Shown here piece by piece: positions 35,002 through 44,210 of a stretch of 64,000 nucleotides of DNA (positions are counted from its first letter, which is position 1; the number at the start of each line of letters is the position of its first letter). The stretch spans positions 231,601-295,600 of the forward strand of contig NZ_CALSAN010000001.1 of the NCBI RefSeq assembly GCF_943372915.1, read 5' to 3'. The position numbers were made by a program, and so were the translations under genes. The notes below the pieces were generated by a model, which made no database searches, was not told the origin of the DNA, and worked only from the letters and a program-made list of their open reading frames with translations. Source of the stretch: Ferrovibrio terrae_A (GTDB lineage Bacteria > Pseudomonadota > Alphaproteobacteria > Ferrovibrionales > Ferrovibrionaceae).

Positions 35002-37185
35002 TCACGCCTCCACCACATCGAACGCCGCCGGTGGCTGGCCGGCGAGATGGATATCCCACATCCGCGCATAGGCCGATTCCAGATTGCGCGTCAGCCGCGC
35101 GATATCGAACAGCGGCGCAGTGAGACGCTGTGCCTGCAGATGCTGCTTGAAGGCGGCGATGCGCGTCGGATCGCGCGCCAGGCTGAGGGCCAGGGCCTCG
35201 TAATCAGCCAGGCTGGTGGTGATCAGCTCGGGCAGGCCGATGGCGGTGAGCAGGCTGCCGGCCACGCGGCTGATAAACGTGTCGCCGGCGCAGGTGAGCA
35301 CCGGCAGGCAGGCCCAGAGCGCATCAGACGCCGTGGTATGGGCATTGACCGGCAACGTGTCGAGGAACAGATCGGCCAGCGCGTGGCGTGCCAGGTGATC
35401 GGGCAAAGCCAGCGGCGGTGCAAACACCAGGCGCACCGGATCGATGCCGCGCGCCTGGGCTTCGCGGCGCAGATTCTGCGTCGAGCCCGGCGCGCCCTCC
35501 AATAGCCACAGAACGCTGCCCGGCACCTGGGCGAGCAGCCGCATCCAGAGATCGAATATGCGCGGCGTCAGCTTGTAGCTGCCATTGAAGCTGCAGAAGA
35601 CGAAGCCCTGATCGGGCAGGCCGCATTTGGCGCGCGACGGCGCCCAGCTGCTGATGGCGCGCTGGGTGTCGTTGGGCTGGTAGCAATGCGGCAGCGCCAC
35701 CACCTTCTCGGTGAAATACGGATGCTGCTCGGGCGGGATGATGAAGCGGTCGGCGATCACATAGTCGATGAAGCTGGCGCCCATGGTGCCGGGATAGCCG
35801 ATGTAATTGACCTGCACCGGCGCCGGGCGGCGTGCCAGAATCTCGGCCCGCGCATTCTGGGTATAGCCCTTGAGATCGACCAGGATATCGATCTGGTCGT
35901 TGTAGATCGCCTGCGCTGCCGCGTCATAGCCGAGCGGCTTGAGATCGCTGAAATGGTCGAAGCCGGCGACCAGGCGGCGGCGGATCTCGCTGTCGGAATC
36001 CGGCCCGATGGAATAGGCGAAGGTCTCGAAGCGGTTGCGGTCATGGCGCTCGAACAGCTCGGCCATCAGATAGGCGGTGGCATGCGGATGGAAATCGGCC
36101 GAGAGATAGCCGAGCCGGATTCTGTCGCGGCGCTGTGCGGGGCGCGGTGGCAGCGGCGCGGCCTGCTTGCTGATGCGCGCGGCATAGGCGGCGGCACTGA
36201 GCAGCTGTTCTTCCGGCGTGGATGACAGCGTGATCAGCGCAAAGGGCGTGATCTCGGTGGGGCCCTGGCGCACGAAGCGGCGTACCTTGCCATCCACGCT
36301 TTCCTCGAAATCGCGCCAGTCGCAGATCACGCGCTTTTCATAGGACAGCTTGGCCCAGACCACCGGATGCTCGGGCAGTTGGGCAGCCACCGCCTCGAAC
36401 TGCGCGATGGCTTCGTCGCGGCGGTCGAGCAGGATCAGCAATGTGCCCAGATTGAGCCGTGCACTGGTGAAATCGGGTTTGACCTGCAGCGCCATGCGAT
36501 AGGCCGCCTCGGCGCCCGCCATGTCGTCCATCGACTTGAGCGCATTGCCGAGATTGTTGTGGGTCTCGGCGATGTTGGGCGCCACCTCCAGGGCCCGGCG
36601 ATGCCAGGCCACCGCATCGGCATAGCGACCGAGCTCAAACAGGCAGACGCCGATATGGGTCATGCCCTGGTAGAAGCGCGGATTGAGTGCGACAGCCTTC
36701 TGGTGACTGGCCATCGCGTCTTCCAGCCGGCCCAGCTCGCGATAGGTGATGCCGAGATGGTAATAGGATTGCAGATAGTCCGGACGGATGCGGATCGCCG
36801 CCTCGTAGCAGGCAATCGCCTCGGCCGTCTCGCCGCGGCTGCGCAGGATGTTGCCCAGGTTGTTGTAGGCGGATTCGTTGGGCTGCAGCCGGAGCGCCTG
36901 GCGGAAGGCGGCGATGGCCTCGTCGGCCTTGCCCTGGTTGCGCAGCACATTGCCCAGATTGTTATGGGCCTCTGAGCTTTTCGGATCGATGCTGATGGCG
37001 CGCCGCAGCAGCTTGGCGGCTTCGTCCAGCTCACCACGGCCATAGAGCAGCACGCCCATATTCTGCGCCGCCAGCGGATTGCGCGGCTGGCGCAGCAAAA
37101 CCTTGCGATAGAGCTTTTCCGCTTCCTCCAGCTGGCCGGCCTGGTGCGCCTGCACCGCCTGGACCAGAGCCTTGTCGACCGCCAT
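35002..37185 (-). CDS. TPR-containing GT41 (O-GlcNAc transferase-like) glycosyltransferase
   Basis: 727 residues from ATG 37185. Residues about 5-300 are tandem TPRs (repeats of 'AHNNLGNVLRNQGKADEAIAAF' type, best seen as the core NNLGNVLRNQGKADEA); residues 350-720 carry the SPINDLY/OGT catalytic fold: 'RIRLGYLSADFHPHATAYLM', 'ILVDLKGYT', 'VNYIGYPGTMG', 'FCSFNGSYKLTPRIFDLW'. Such enzymes glycosylate serine or threonine on proteins; bacterial ones modify flagellin, adhesins or others. It heads a minus-strand cluster with an EthD-like protein, FkbM methyltransferase and PhyH oxygenase lying upstream. Confidence 0.92.
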   Translation of the reverse strand: MAVDKALVQAVQAHQAGQLEEAEKLYRKVLLRQPRNPLAAQNMGVLLYGRGELDEAAKLLRRAISIDPKSSEAHNNLGNVLRNQGKADEAIAAFRQALRLQPNESAYNNLGNILRSRGETAEAIACYEAAIRIRPDYLQSYYHLGITYRELGRLEDAMASHQKAVALNPRFYQGMTHIGVCLFELGRYADAVAWHRRALEVAPNIAETHNNLGNALKSMDDMAGAEAAYRMALQVKPDFTSARLNLGTLLILLDRRDEAIAQFEAVAAQLPEHPVVWAKLSYEKRVICDWRDFEESVDGKVRRFVRQGPTEITPFALITLSSTPEEQLLSAAAYAARISKQAAPLPPRPAQRRDRIRLGYLSADFHPHATAYLMAELFERHDRNRFETFAYSIGPDSDSEIRRRLVAGFDHFSDLKPLGYDAAAQAIYNDQIDILVDLKGYTQNARAEILARRPAPVQVNYIGYPGTMGASFIDYVIADRFIIPPEQHPYFTEKVVALPHCYQPNDTQRAISSWAPSRAKCGLPDQGFVFCSFNGSYKLTPRIFDLWMRLLAQVPGSVLWLLEGAPGSTQNLRREAQARGIDPVRLVFAPPLALPDHLARHALADLFLDTLPVNAHTTASDALWACLPVLTCAGDTFISRVAGSLLTAIGLPELITTSLADYEALALSLARDPTRIAAFKQHLQAQRLTAPLFDIARLTRNLESAYARMWDIHLAGQPPAAFDVVEA

Positions 37186-37198
37186 GGCTTGCCCCGCC

Positions 37199-37858
37199 CT
37201 AACCCGCCGCAACCATAGCGGCGCGGCGGTCCAGCGCAAAGATCTGCGCATAGAGCGGCACATGATCGGCCGAGAGGCCGGCCGGCAGCAGCGCCGGATA
37301 GACGGCGAGCGCGCGACGCAGCGCCCGCGGGTCGAGGCCTTCCACCAGCAGCAGGCTGTCAAACGACCTGTCCTTCGGGCGCAGGCTTTTCTCGCTGGTC
37401 TGGATCGCGGTCTTTTCCTGGTCGGTCTGCAGCAGATGCGCCCGCACGATGCGGTCCTGCGCCAGCAGGCCGGCCAGGATGGCGGCCGCATCCGGCAAGT
37501 CATCCGCCGAGGGCAGGGCCGCGATATAGCTGCCGCGGCCGATGCCCTGCGACAGCACGCGCCGGCCGCCACCGCGCACGAAATTCTGCAGGATCGGCAT
37601 GATGCGCTGCGACCAGGCGGTGGGCGCATTCAGCCGCGCCAGATAGGACGGACCGGACAGCGCCGCCGGGGTTTCCAGTTCGTAGACGATCAGGAAGCGG
37701 TTGATGCTGTCGCTGATGGCGCGGAACACACGCACGCTGAGGAAGCCGTCGACGCCGAGGCGTTCGGTGGTGTGTTCGCGGGTCAGCCAGTGCAGATAGT
37801 CGGTCTCCTGTGCGGATTCGACATCGCTCCAGATCGCCAGAAAGCCTTCACCCTGCAT
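37199..37858 (-). CDS. EthD/dimeric alpha-beta-barrel-like protein, unknown
   Basis: 219 residues. The first half has 'DYLHWLTREHTTERLGVDGFLSVRVFRAI', the W-x3-EH-x2-RL-x3-GF layout of EthD-like ferredoxin folds, and 'FLIVYELETPAAL'. The second half (about 115-215) may be a diverged second copy: 'RGSYIAALPSADDLPDAAAILAG'. Function unknown. It starts 21 bp from the FkbM gene and ends 13 bp before the TPR start, so it is co-transcribed. Confidence 0.7.
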   Translation of the reverse strand: MQGEGFLAIWSDVESAQETDYLHWLTREHTTERLGVDGFLSVRVFRAISDSINRFLIVYELETPAALSGPSYLARLNAPTAWSQRIMPILQNFVRGGGRRVLSQGIGRGSYIAALPSADDLPDAAAILAGLLAQDRIVRAHLLQTDQEKTAIQTSEKSLRPKDRSFDSLLLVEGLDPRALRRALAVYPALLPAGLSADHVPLYAQIFALDRRAAMVAAG

Positions 37859-37879
37859 GATTGTTCCTGATTGAATGGA

Positions 37880-39061
37880 TCAGCGCGACAGCGCGTAGAG
37901 CACGGTATCGACCCCGTCGGGGCCGTGTTCGCGCAGGTAAAAGTCATAGCGTGGCTGCAGGCCCTGCAGCAGCAGCGGAATATCCCACAGATCATCGGGC
38001 CGGTGATAGACACTGACGGCGAGTGCTGCTGCATCGCGCGTGATCGCCATATGCGTGCCGGCAATCGCCTCGCGCTCGAAACCCTCGACATCGTATTTCA
38101 CGTAAGACGCCGTGAGGCCGCGCTCGGCCAGCGCATGATCGACGCTGTCGAGCGCCACGGTCGACCCGCCGGCGGCTTCGGCCTCAGAAACGGATACGGT
38201 ATGTGAGGCCTCGTTGCCCAGTGGCAGGAAACCGATGCGGCCCGGCGCGGCACCGGCAGCGGCCGGCACGCAGCTGACCTGCATGCCGGTGGCGGCCTGC
38301 ACGCGCGTGGCCGCTGCCTGCAGTTTGGCAAAGGATGCCGGATCGGGCTCGAAGGCCACGGCATGGGCATGGCTGTCGGGATGCCAGGCGGCGAAGCCGT
38401 CCAGGGTATCGCCGGTATAGGCGCCGCAATCGACAAAGACCAGCGTGGCATCATCGGCGCAGAGCCGCGGCCGCGTGATCAGACCGGCGGGGAAATAGAT
38501 CGCGCGGTCGACCATGCGGGGTGCGGTGAAATCCAGGGTGACGCGCTGGTTGACCAGCTCACGGAAAATCGTACGCGAAAGATCATCCGCCAGCAGGGCC
38601 TCGACGCGGGCGATCCGGGCTGCGCTGTCGTGCAGCAGCTGCGGCGTGCCATAGCCATAGATCGGCGGCAGCGTATCGAAGGCGGTGTAGAGATCGGGCA
38701 GCGACAGCACGCGGGCAAAGCCACTGTCGCTCAGGCCCTGCATCACCGTGCCGATGGTGACGTCGGCGCGATAGACGCAGTTGACGACGGGAACCTGTGC
38801 GCCGAATTTGGCCAGCGCATCGCTGCGCGACCAGACCGGCAGGCCGGCGATGTCGCGGCCCTGATCGGCGGCGACATCGGAGATAAATCCATGCAGCGCC
38901 GGCGCATCGGGCAGGGCGGCGAGCCGGCGCGCCAGCTGGCGCCCGTTGTTGCCGGCGCCGAACAGCAGGCAGCCCTGCTGCTGCACGGCATCGCGCAGGC
39001 GGCGGCGCGTGAGGGCGGCCTGTTGCAGGCGCGCGGGAGCGAGGATGTCGGCCAGGCTCAA
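37880..39061 (-). CDS. FkbM family methyltransferase with N-terminal nucleotide-binding domain
   Basis: 393 residues. Residues 25-110 resemble the PglD/WbpE-like nucleotide-binding module ('CLLFGAGNNGRQLARRLAAL'). Residues 195-390 are an FkbM methyltransferase: SAM motif 'FVDCGAYTGDTLDGF', 'FEREAIAGTHMAI'. It methylates a hydroxyl on a sugar or similar acceptor. In bacterial surface-glycan loci such proteins finish sugar chains. Fits with GT41 and GT genes here. Confidence 0.9.
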   Translation of the reverse strand: MSLADILAPARLQQAALTRRRLRDAVQQQGCLLFGAGNNGRQLARRLAALPDAPALHGFISDVAADQGRDIAGLPVWSRSDALAKFGAQVPVVNCVYRADVTIGTVMQGLSDSGFARVLSLPDLYTAFDTLPPIYGYGTPQLLHDSAARIARVEALLADDLSRTIFRELVNQRVTLDFTAPRMVDRAIYFPAGLITRPRLCADDATLVFVDCGAYTGDTLDGFAAWHPDSHAHAVAFEPDPASFAKLQAAATRVQAATGMQVSCVPAAAGAAPGRIGFLPLGNEASHTVSVSEAEAAGGSTVALDSVDHALAERGLTASYVKYDVEGFEREAIAGTHMAITRDAAALAVSVYHRPDDLWDIPLLLQGLQPRYDFYLREHGPDGVDTVLYALSR

Positions 39062-39067
39062 GGCGCC

Positions 39068-39901
39068 TCAGCCCGGCTTCTGCGCGGCGTCGATCTTCTG
39101 CTGGCGCCAGGCCTGCACGCTGCGCGGCGGATTCCACTGATAGCCGAACAGCTGGCGGTCTTCCGCCGTCTCGGCATGGCGGCCACCCAGCATGCTGGCG
39201 ATGTCGATCTGCTGGGCGATGATCGGCAGGGTGTAGAGGTTGTTGATCGCCACCCGCGGCTTGTCGGTGCGGTTGGGTGCGCCGCGATGATAGGTCATCG
39301 AATCGAACATGAAGATGCTGCCGGCCGGCGCCTCGAACTGCACCTCCCATTTGCGCACGAAATCGTCAGACGGGAAATTCTCGAACAGATGCGTGCCGGG
39401 CAGGAAGAAGGTGGCGCCGTTGTCAAAGGTGAAGTCATCCACCGCCACCAGCGTCTGCACCGCCAGCGGGCGCGACGAGGTCAGATGCTGGTATTGCAGC
39501 TCGCGATGCCAGTGATTGACGTAATTGGTGATGCCGGGCTTATTGAGGATGCCGACCTGGGCCGACAGCGTGATGGCGTTCCCTAAGCAGGCGCGCGCCA
39601 CCGCGAGCGCCAGCGGATGCTTGCAGATCGCCAGGAAGGCATCGTCATAGGCGACCGGCGTGCGCACGATATTGGCGTCTTTGATCAGGAACAGGTTCTC
39701 CTCGCCGCCGACCTCGGCCACCTGCTTGGCATAGATCTCATGCAGGCGGGCGCGGGCATCTTCCATCTGCGCGCGGGTGAAGGCATTGCGGATGATGGTA
39801 AGGCCGATGCGGCGGATTTCCTCGACATGGCGCTCGACCTCGGTGTCGGCACTGTCGCGCCGCAGCACCGCATGGGCATGAACCGGCTCCGGCGTCGTCA
39901 T
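39068..39901 (-). CDS. Phytanoyl-CoA dioxygenase (PhyH)-like protein with HxE ligand motif
   Basis: 277 residues from ATG 39901. Double-stranded beta-helix: the facial triad would be H132-x-E134 ('NHWHRELQY') with distal H205 ('MTYHRGAPN') and 2-oxoglutarate-binding R216. The usual motif is HxD; here E replaces D, which still can bind iron. Family enzymes hydroxylate (or otherwise oxidise) small molecules using Fe(II) and 2-oxoglutarate. An upstream ATG (39922) is possible. 6 bp from the FkbM gene; probably modifies the same glycan or lipid. Confidence 0.87.
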   Translation of the reverse strand: MTTPEPVHAHAVLRRDSADTEVERHVEEIRRIGLTIIRNAFTRAQMEDARARLHEIYAKQVAEVGGEENLFLIKDANIVRTPVAYDDAFLAICKHPLALAVARACLGNAITLSAQVGILNKPGITNYVNHWHRELQYQHLTSSRPLAVQTLVAVDDFTFDNGATFFLPGTHLFENFPSDDFVRKWEVQFEAPAGSIFMFDSMTYHRGAPNRTDKPRVAINNLYTLPIIAQQIDIASMLGGRHAETAEDRQLFGYQWNPPRSVQAWRQQKIDAAQKPG

Positions 39902-40095
39902 CGTCTCAAGTCCTTCCTGCATGCCCGGCCGTTCTGGCCGGCGGCCCAATCTGACCGATCAGCGTTTAATAAATTATAAAGCAGCGCGGGCAGCCGGTCG
40001 CTGTCGCTAACGTCATATTTTATTTAGACTTCCCGGCTTATTCAGACAGCCGGGCCGAAGCTGCGGCCGGCGAAGGGAAGCATGACGGCGCAGGC

Positions 40096-41781
40096 ATGAC
40101 AGGGGTGACACTCGAGGCCGTGCTGGCCGAGATCAAACAGAGGCTGCAGCGCGAGGGCGCGGCAGCGGCGCTGGCCTATGCCCAGCAGGCCTATGCGCAG
40201 AGCGGCCAGGATGCACGGCTGCTGATGCCGCTGGCCCAGCTGTATCTTACCGCCCAGCAGTATGACCCGGCGATCCAGATTCTCGATGCGCTGTCGGCCG
40301 CCAATCCGGGCAATCCCGGCATCGCCCAGCTGCGCAGCACCAGCCGGCGCAGCCGCTTCCTGGCGCAGCAGCATGGCAGCGCGCCCTTCTATCCCACCGT
40401 GCTGGCGCTGCGGCAGGATGTGGAGGCAGCCCTGGCCACGGGCGATATCGACTATGCCCTTACCGTGCTGCATGAGGCGGCCTATCGCCTGGTGAAGGAA
40501 ACCTCGCGCGGCGAATACGAGCCGAGCAACGATGCACGGCTGGATGCGCTCTGCCTGCAGGCCGGCGCGGCGCTGACCGCCCGGCTTGGCCTGACGCCCA
40601 TAGGGTCTGATCCGGAGGGCCCGATCGTCTATGTCGCCACCGCGATCCATGAATTCGGCGGCCATAGCCGCGTGCTGATGGATTACATCCGGCGCCAGCC
40701 GACGCGCCGCCATGTCATCCTGCTGACCGAGATGAATATCCGCGTGCCGCCCGCCGTGCTGCAGCCGATCCTCGACACCCAGCTGGCCGGCATCGACTAC
40801 ACCATCCTGCGCTCGCCCGGCGGCCGCAACGACGCCATCGCGCGCTGGCTGTTCGAGCAGCTCGCCGCGCTGAAACCCGCCGCCAGCTTCATCTTCAACC
40901 ATCCCTACGATCCGATCGGCCCGGCGGCGATTGCGCTGCTGAAACCCGGCCTGGTGTATTTCAACCACCATGCCGATGGCGGCTTCAGCCTGGGCGCCAG
41001 CATTCCGGTGACCGGTCATATCGACGAGACGCCGGCCTGCCATCATGTGCTGTGCCGCGCCACGCCGGGGCTGAACCCGCTGTATATCCCGCTCACCATT
41101 CCCGATCCCGGCGCGCGCGATCCGCAGGGTTTCCTGGCGCCGCGCCCGCTGCGCACCGCGGTCTGCGCCAGCGCCAACAAGTTCACCGACCAGGATTATG
41201 CCTATCGCTACGCCGAGATGGTGCCCTTCATCCTGGCGCGCACCGATGGCGAGCATGTGCATATCGGCCCGCTGCCAGCGGATTTCCTCGGCCTGATCGC
41301 CGGCAACCTGCAGCGCGCCGGCATTGCCACCGCTCGGTTCCGCCATATCGCCAATGTGCCGAGCCTGAGCCGGGCGCTGGGCGAGCTGGATGTCGATCTC
41401 TATCTCACCTCCTTCCCCGGCGGCGGCAGCAAGGCCGGCGTGGAAGCGATGGCATCGGGCACGCCGGTGCTGTGCCATCGTAATTACCTGTCGCGCTTTG
41501 GCAGCGGCGTGGCCGACATGATGTATCCGGATGCGCTGTTCTGGCATGACCATGACAGCCTGGCCGCCGCGCTGCAGGCGGCACAGTCGCGACCCGAACT
41601 GGCGCGGCAGTCGGCGCTGGCGCGTGCCCATTTCGATGCCCATCATGCCCCGGCGGTGGTGGAGCAGGCCTGGCGCGACGGCAAGCCGTGCGGGCTGGAG
41701 CCCCCGCCGCTGCCGCCGCACCGGCCCGACCGCGTGCAGCGCGCGTTTGACAAATTCAGCCGGCTGGCGCCGAAAACCTGA
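40096..41781 (+). CDS. Glycosyltransferase with N-terminal TPR-like helices
   Basis: 561 residues. Residues 1-150 are TPR-like helices ('ALAYAQQAYAQSGQDARLLMPLAQLYL'; core QDARLLMPLAQLYLTA). Residues 170-520 are a GT-B glycosyltransferase: 'FGGHSRVLMDYIRRQP' (start motif), 'LVYFNHHADGGFSLG' and 'SFPGGGSKAGVEAMASGTPVLCH', the E-containing donor motif. It reads away from the divergent PhyH gene at 39901. The donor sugar cannot be deduced. Companion to the GT41 gene. Confidence 0.85.
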   Translation: MTGVTLEAVLAEIKQRLQREGAAAALAYAQQAYAQSGQDARLLMPLAQLYLTAQQYDPAIQILDALSAANPGNPGIAQLRSTSRRSRFLAQQHGSAPFYPTVLALRQDVEAALATGDIDYALTVLHEAAYRLVKETSRGEYEPSNDARLDALCLQAGAALTARLGLTPIGSDPEGPIVYVATAIHEFGGHSRVLMDYIRRQPTRRHVILLTEMNIRVPPAVLQPILDTQLAGIDYTILRSPGGRNDAIARWLFEQLAALKPAASFIFNHPYDPIGPAAIALLKPGLVYFNHHADGGFSLGASIPVTGHIDETPACHHVLCRATPGLNPLYIPLTIPDPGARDPQGFLAPRPLRTAVCASANKFTDQDYAYRYAEMVPFILARTDGEHVHIGPLPADFLGLIAGNLQRAGIATARFRHIANVPSLSRALGELDVDLYLTSFPGGGSKAGVEAMASGTPVLCHRNYLSRFGSGVADMMYPDALFWHDHDSLAAALQAAQSRPELARQSALARAHFDAHHAPAVVEQAWRDGKPCGLEPPPLPPHRPDRVQRAFDKFSRLAPKT

Positions 41782-41949
41782 AGGTGCTGACGGCACCGCA
41801 GCGATGCTTGGCTGCAGGATCTGCGGGATTTTTTCCATGCCCGCGCGTTCGACACATGGACCCATACTCGCGCCGCGCCAGATTGCGCTGGAGCCGCGAC
41901 GCGAGCATATTGCCACGCCCGATAGCCATGCACAGGACGCCCGCGCCGG

Positions 41950-43803
41950 ATGATCCGTGTCGCCAAGATTGCTGCCGTCACCGCTGTTGCCCTGCTGCTG
42001 CTGGCGATGCTGGGCGTGGCGCTGCTGCTGACCTGGCCGCGCCCGGCGGTGGAATATCTCGCCAGCCATCTGCTCGACCGGCGCGTGACGCTCGGCGCCT
42101 TCAGCATCCGGTGGCAGGAGCCGGTGCAGATCGCGCTGCAGGACCTCAGCATCGCCAACATGCCGGGCGGCAGCGACACCGCCATGGTGGCGATTGCAGG
42201 GCTGGAGGCCAGCATCGATCGTGCTGCGCTGCTGCAGGGCAAGCTGATCTATCGGCAGCTGCGCGTGGAACGGCCGCGCATCGCACTGGAGCGCGATGCC
42301 CAGGGTCGCGGCAACTGGGAATTCGGCAGCAATAGCGACGATAGCAGCAACAGTGCCGAAGCGACCGGCCGGCTGGTGCTGGTGCCGAAAAACCGCCGGC
42401 AGTTTCCCAGCCTGCTGGATTTCCGCCTCAGCCACGGCGAGCTGCGCATCCGCACGTCTTCCGGCAAATGGCTGCGCCTGCCGCTGGATGATCTGGCCAT
42501 CCAGGCGAGTGACGAGGATGCGCCGGCTAGCATCATTTTCGATGGCGGCTATAACGACACCGATGCGCAGCTGACCGCCACCACCGCATCCTTCAATGCC
42601 TTCCGCGATGCGACCCGGCCCTTCGATGCCGCCTTCAGCATCGTCACCCCCGGCGCCAGGTTGGATTTCAAGGGCGTGATCGGCAACCCGCTGGATTTCG
42701 ATGATGTCGAAGGCCGCCTGGGGCTGGAGGCACGGCGGCTGGATGATGTGATTGCCATTTTCGATAAACCGGTCGGCATCGCCGCACCGCTGAAACTGGC
42801 CGGCGGCTTCAGTCGCGCCGGCGATGCCTGGCGGCTGGAGAACATGGCCGGCGATATCGGCGGCAACCGTTTCGAGGGTCGCTTCGCACTGGATGAAGGC
42901 GGCCGCGGCGAAGCCGATGCACTGCAGATCCACCTCGATTTCGACCGGCTGGATCTGCCCACCGTGCTGCCGAAGGATGACGGTGGCGACTGGCGCCGCA
43001 TCACCCTGCCCCCGGCCACCGCACCCGATACCGCGCATCTGGATCTTCAGGTCAGCGCCCAGACCCTGCTGCATCACGGCCGCCGGCTGCAGCGTGTCGC
43101 CGCCGCCGTGGAAGTCGCGGCCGGCCATATCCGCCTGCATGGCGCCAAAGCTTCACTCGGCGACGGCCATCTTGAATTGAATGGCCATCTGGCTGCCGGC
43201 AGCGGACAGAAGGATGCCACGCTGCAGACCGCAGTGCGGCTGGAGCAGGCCGATGCCGGCGCCCTGCTGCAGCTGCTCGGGCTCGGCAGCGATGCATCGC
43301 TGCTGGCCGGCAACGTGGATGGCCGCGCCAATCTGGCCTTGACCGGCATCACGCTGGGCGATGCGATGAAAACCGCACGCGGCCATGCCGTACTGGCGAT
43401 GCAGCAGGGCCGCATCGCGCGCAAGCTGGTGGAGGCCGCCTCGGCCGACCTGAGCGCCATCTTCCGCAGCCGCGAGGACGACACCGCGCTGCGCTGCCTG
43501 CTGGCTGCCGCCACGCTGAAAGATGGCACGCTGCTGCTGGCGCCGCTGGTGCTGCGCAGCGATGGCGGCACGGTGCGTGGCGCCGGGCAGATCGAGTTGG
43601 CGCCGCAACAACTGGAAATGACCCTGCGTTCCGACCCGAAAACCACCGGCCTGCTGGCGCTGGATATTCCGCTGCGCATCCATGGCCCGCTGGCCAGCCT
43701 GTCGGTGCAGCCGTTGCGCGGCGCCAGCCTGCCGAACCTGCCGGCCCCGGCCCTGCCACCCGAGCAGAGCGCATTGGCCCGCGCCAATCCCTGCATGCAG
43801 TGA
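41950..43803 (+). CDS. AsmA family protein
   Basis: 617 residues. One N-terminal membrane anchor (about 3-29), then a repeated beta-rich body typical of AsmA ('RVTLGAFSIRWQEPVQIALQDLSIAN', 'ERPRIALERDAQGRGNWEF') and a C-terminal 'GQIELAPQQLEMTLRSDPKT' stretch. AsmA-like proteins bridge the envelope and move phospholipids to the outer membrane. Start ATG 41950; the gene is preceded by a 168-bp gap without an obvious feature. Confidence 0.9.
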   Translation: MIRVAKIAAVTAVALLLLAMLGVALLLTWPRPAVEYLASHLLDRRVTLGAFSIRWQEPVQIALQDLSIANMPGGSDTAMVAIAGLEASIDRAALLQGKLIYRQLRVERPRIALERDAQGRGNWEFGSNSDDSSNSAEATGRLVLVPKNRRQFPSLLDFRLSHGELRIRTSSGKWLRLPLDDLAIQASDEDAPASIIFDGGYNDTDAQLTATTASFNAFRDATRPFDAAFSIVTPGARLDFKGVIGNPLDFDDVEGRLGLEARRLDDVIAIFDKPVGIAAPLKLAGGFSRAGDAWRLENMAGDIGGNRFEGRFALDEGGRGEADALQIHLDFDRLDLPTVLPKDDGGDWRRITLPPATAPDTAHLDLQVSAQTLLHHGRRLQRVAAAVEVAAGHIRLHGAKASLGDGHLELNGHLAAGSGQKDATLQTAVRLEQADAGALLQLLGLGSDASLLAGNVDGRANLALTGITLGDAMKTARGHAVLAMQQGRIARKLVEAASADLSAIFRSREDDTALRCLLAAATLKDGTLLLAPLVLRSDGGTVRGAGQIELAPQQLEMTLRSDPKTTGLLALDIPLRIHGPLASLSVQPLRGASLPNLPAPALPPEQSALARANPCMQ

Positions 43804-43818
43804 CGCCATTCGTCGCGG

Positions 43819-43840
43819 TTCTGCGCCATATCGCGCAGAA
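43819..43840. terminator. Hairpin after asmA-like gene
   Basis: TTCTGCGC-CATATC-GCGCAGAA, a perfect 8-bp stem, 15 bp after the AsmA stop. No T-run. Confidence 0.5.
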
Positions 43841-43979
43841 TCGCCAAAACTGTGATGGCGAACGGAACGGTGCTGTCAACGCCGCGTTATATAAACAGCC
43901 TAAACCTGTCCTGCCCCCATGCGGCCACAGACTGTGTCGCACATCGGGCTGTCGGATCAGGATAAAAGGAGTGCTCCCC

Positions 43980-44207
43980 ATGCAGACCAATATCCAGAGC
44001 CTGGACTGGACTGTCGACGCCGCCGCCATGATTGCCGAGAACGATGATTACGTGGTGTCGCTGTATGACGGCACCAATGGCAGTTACGACGTTGCCTTCA
44101 TCCGCGCCAAGCCGACCGCCCGCTATGCGGCGCCGGATGCCGAACGCGTTGCCATGCGCGAAGCCCGCGTCGCCTTCACCCTGGCAATGCGGCAGCAGCG
44201 CAGCTGA
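43980..44207 (+). CDS. Small soluble protein, unknown
   Basis: 75 residues from ATG 43980, with AAAAGGAG 8 bp upstream, a strong ribosome site. Acidic and alanine-rich; no Cys, no membrane segment. 'YVVSLYDGTNGSYDVAFIRAKPTARY' in the middle suggests a small beta sheet (core VVSLYDGTNGSYDVAF). No family recognised. The upstream in-frame Met at 43800 lies inside the AsmA end, so 43980 is preferred. Confidence 0.7.
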   Translation: MQTNIQSLDWTVDAAAMIAENDDYVVSLYDGTNGSYDVAFIRAKPTARYAAPDAERVAMREARVAFTLAMRQQRS

Positions 44208-44210
44208 AAT

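Noticed and set aside
40042..43140. A 1032-residue open frame on the minus strand
   Set aside because: It is the antisense of the glycosyltransferase and AsmA genes; amino acid content (His, Gln, Gly, Arg) is that of GC-rich antisense shadows.
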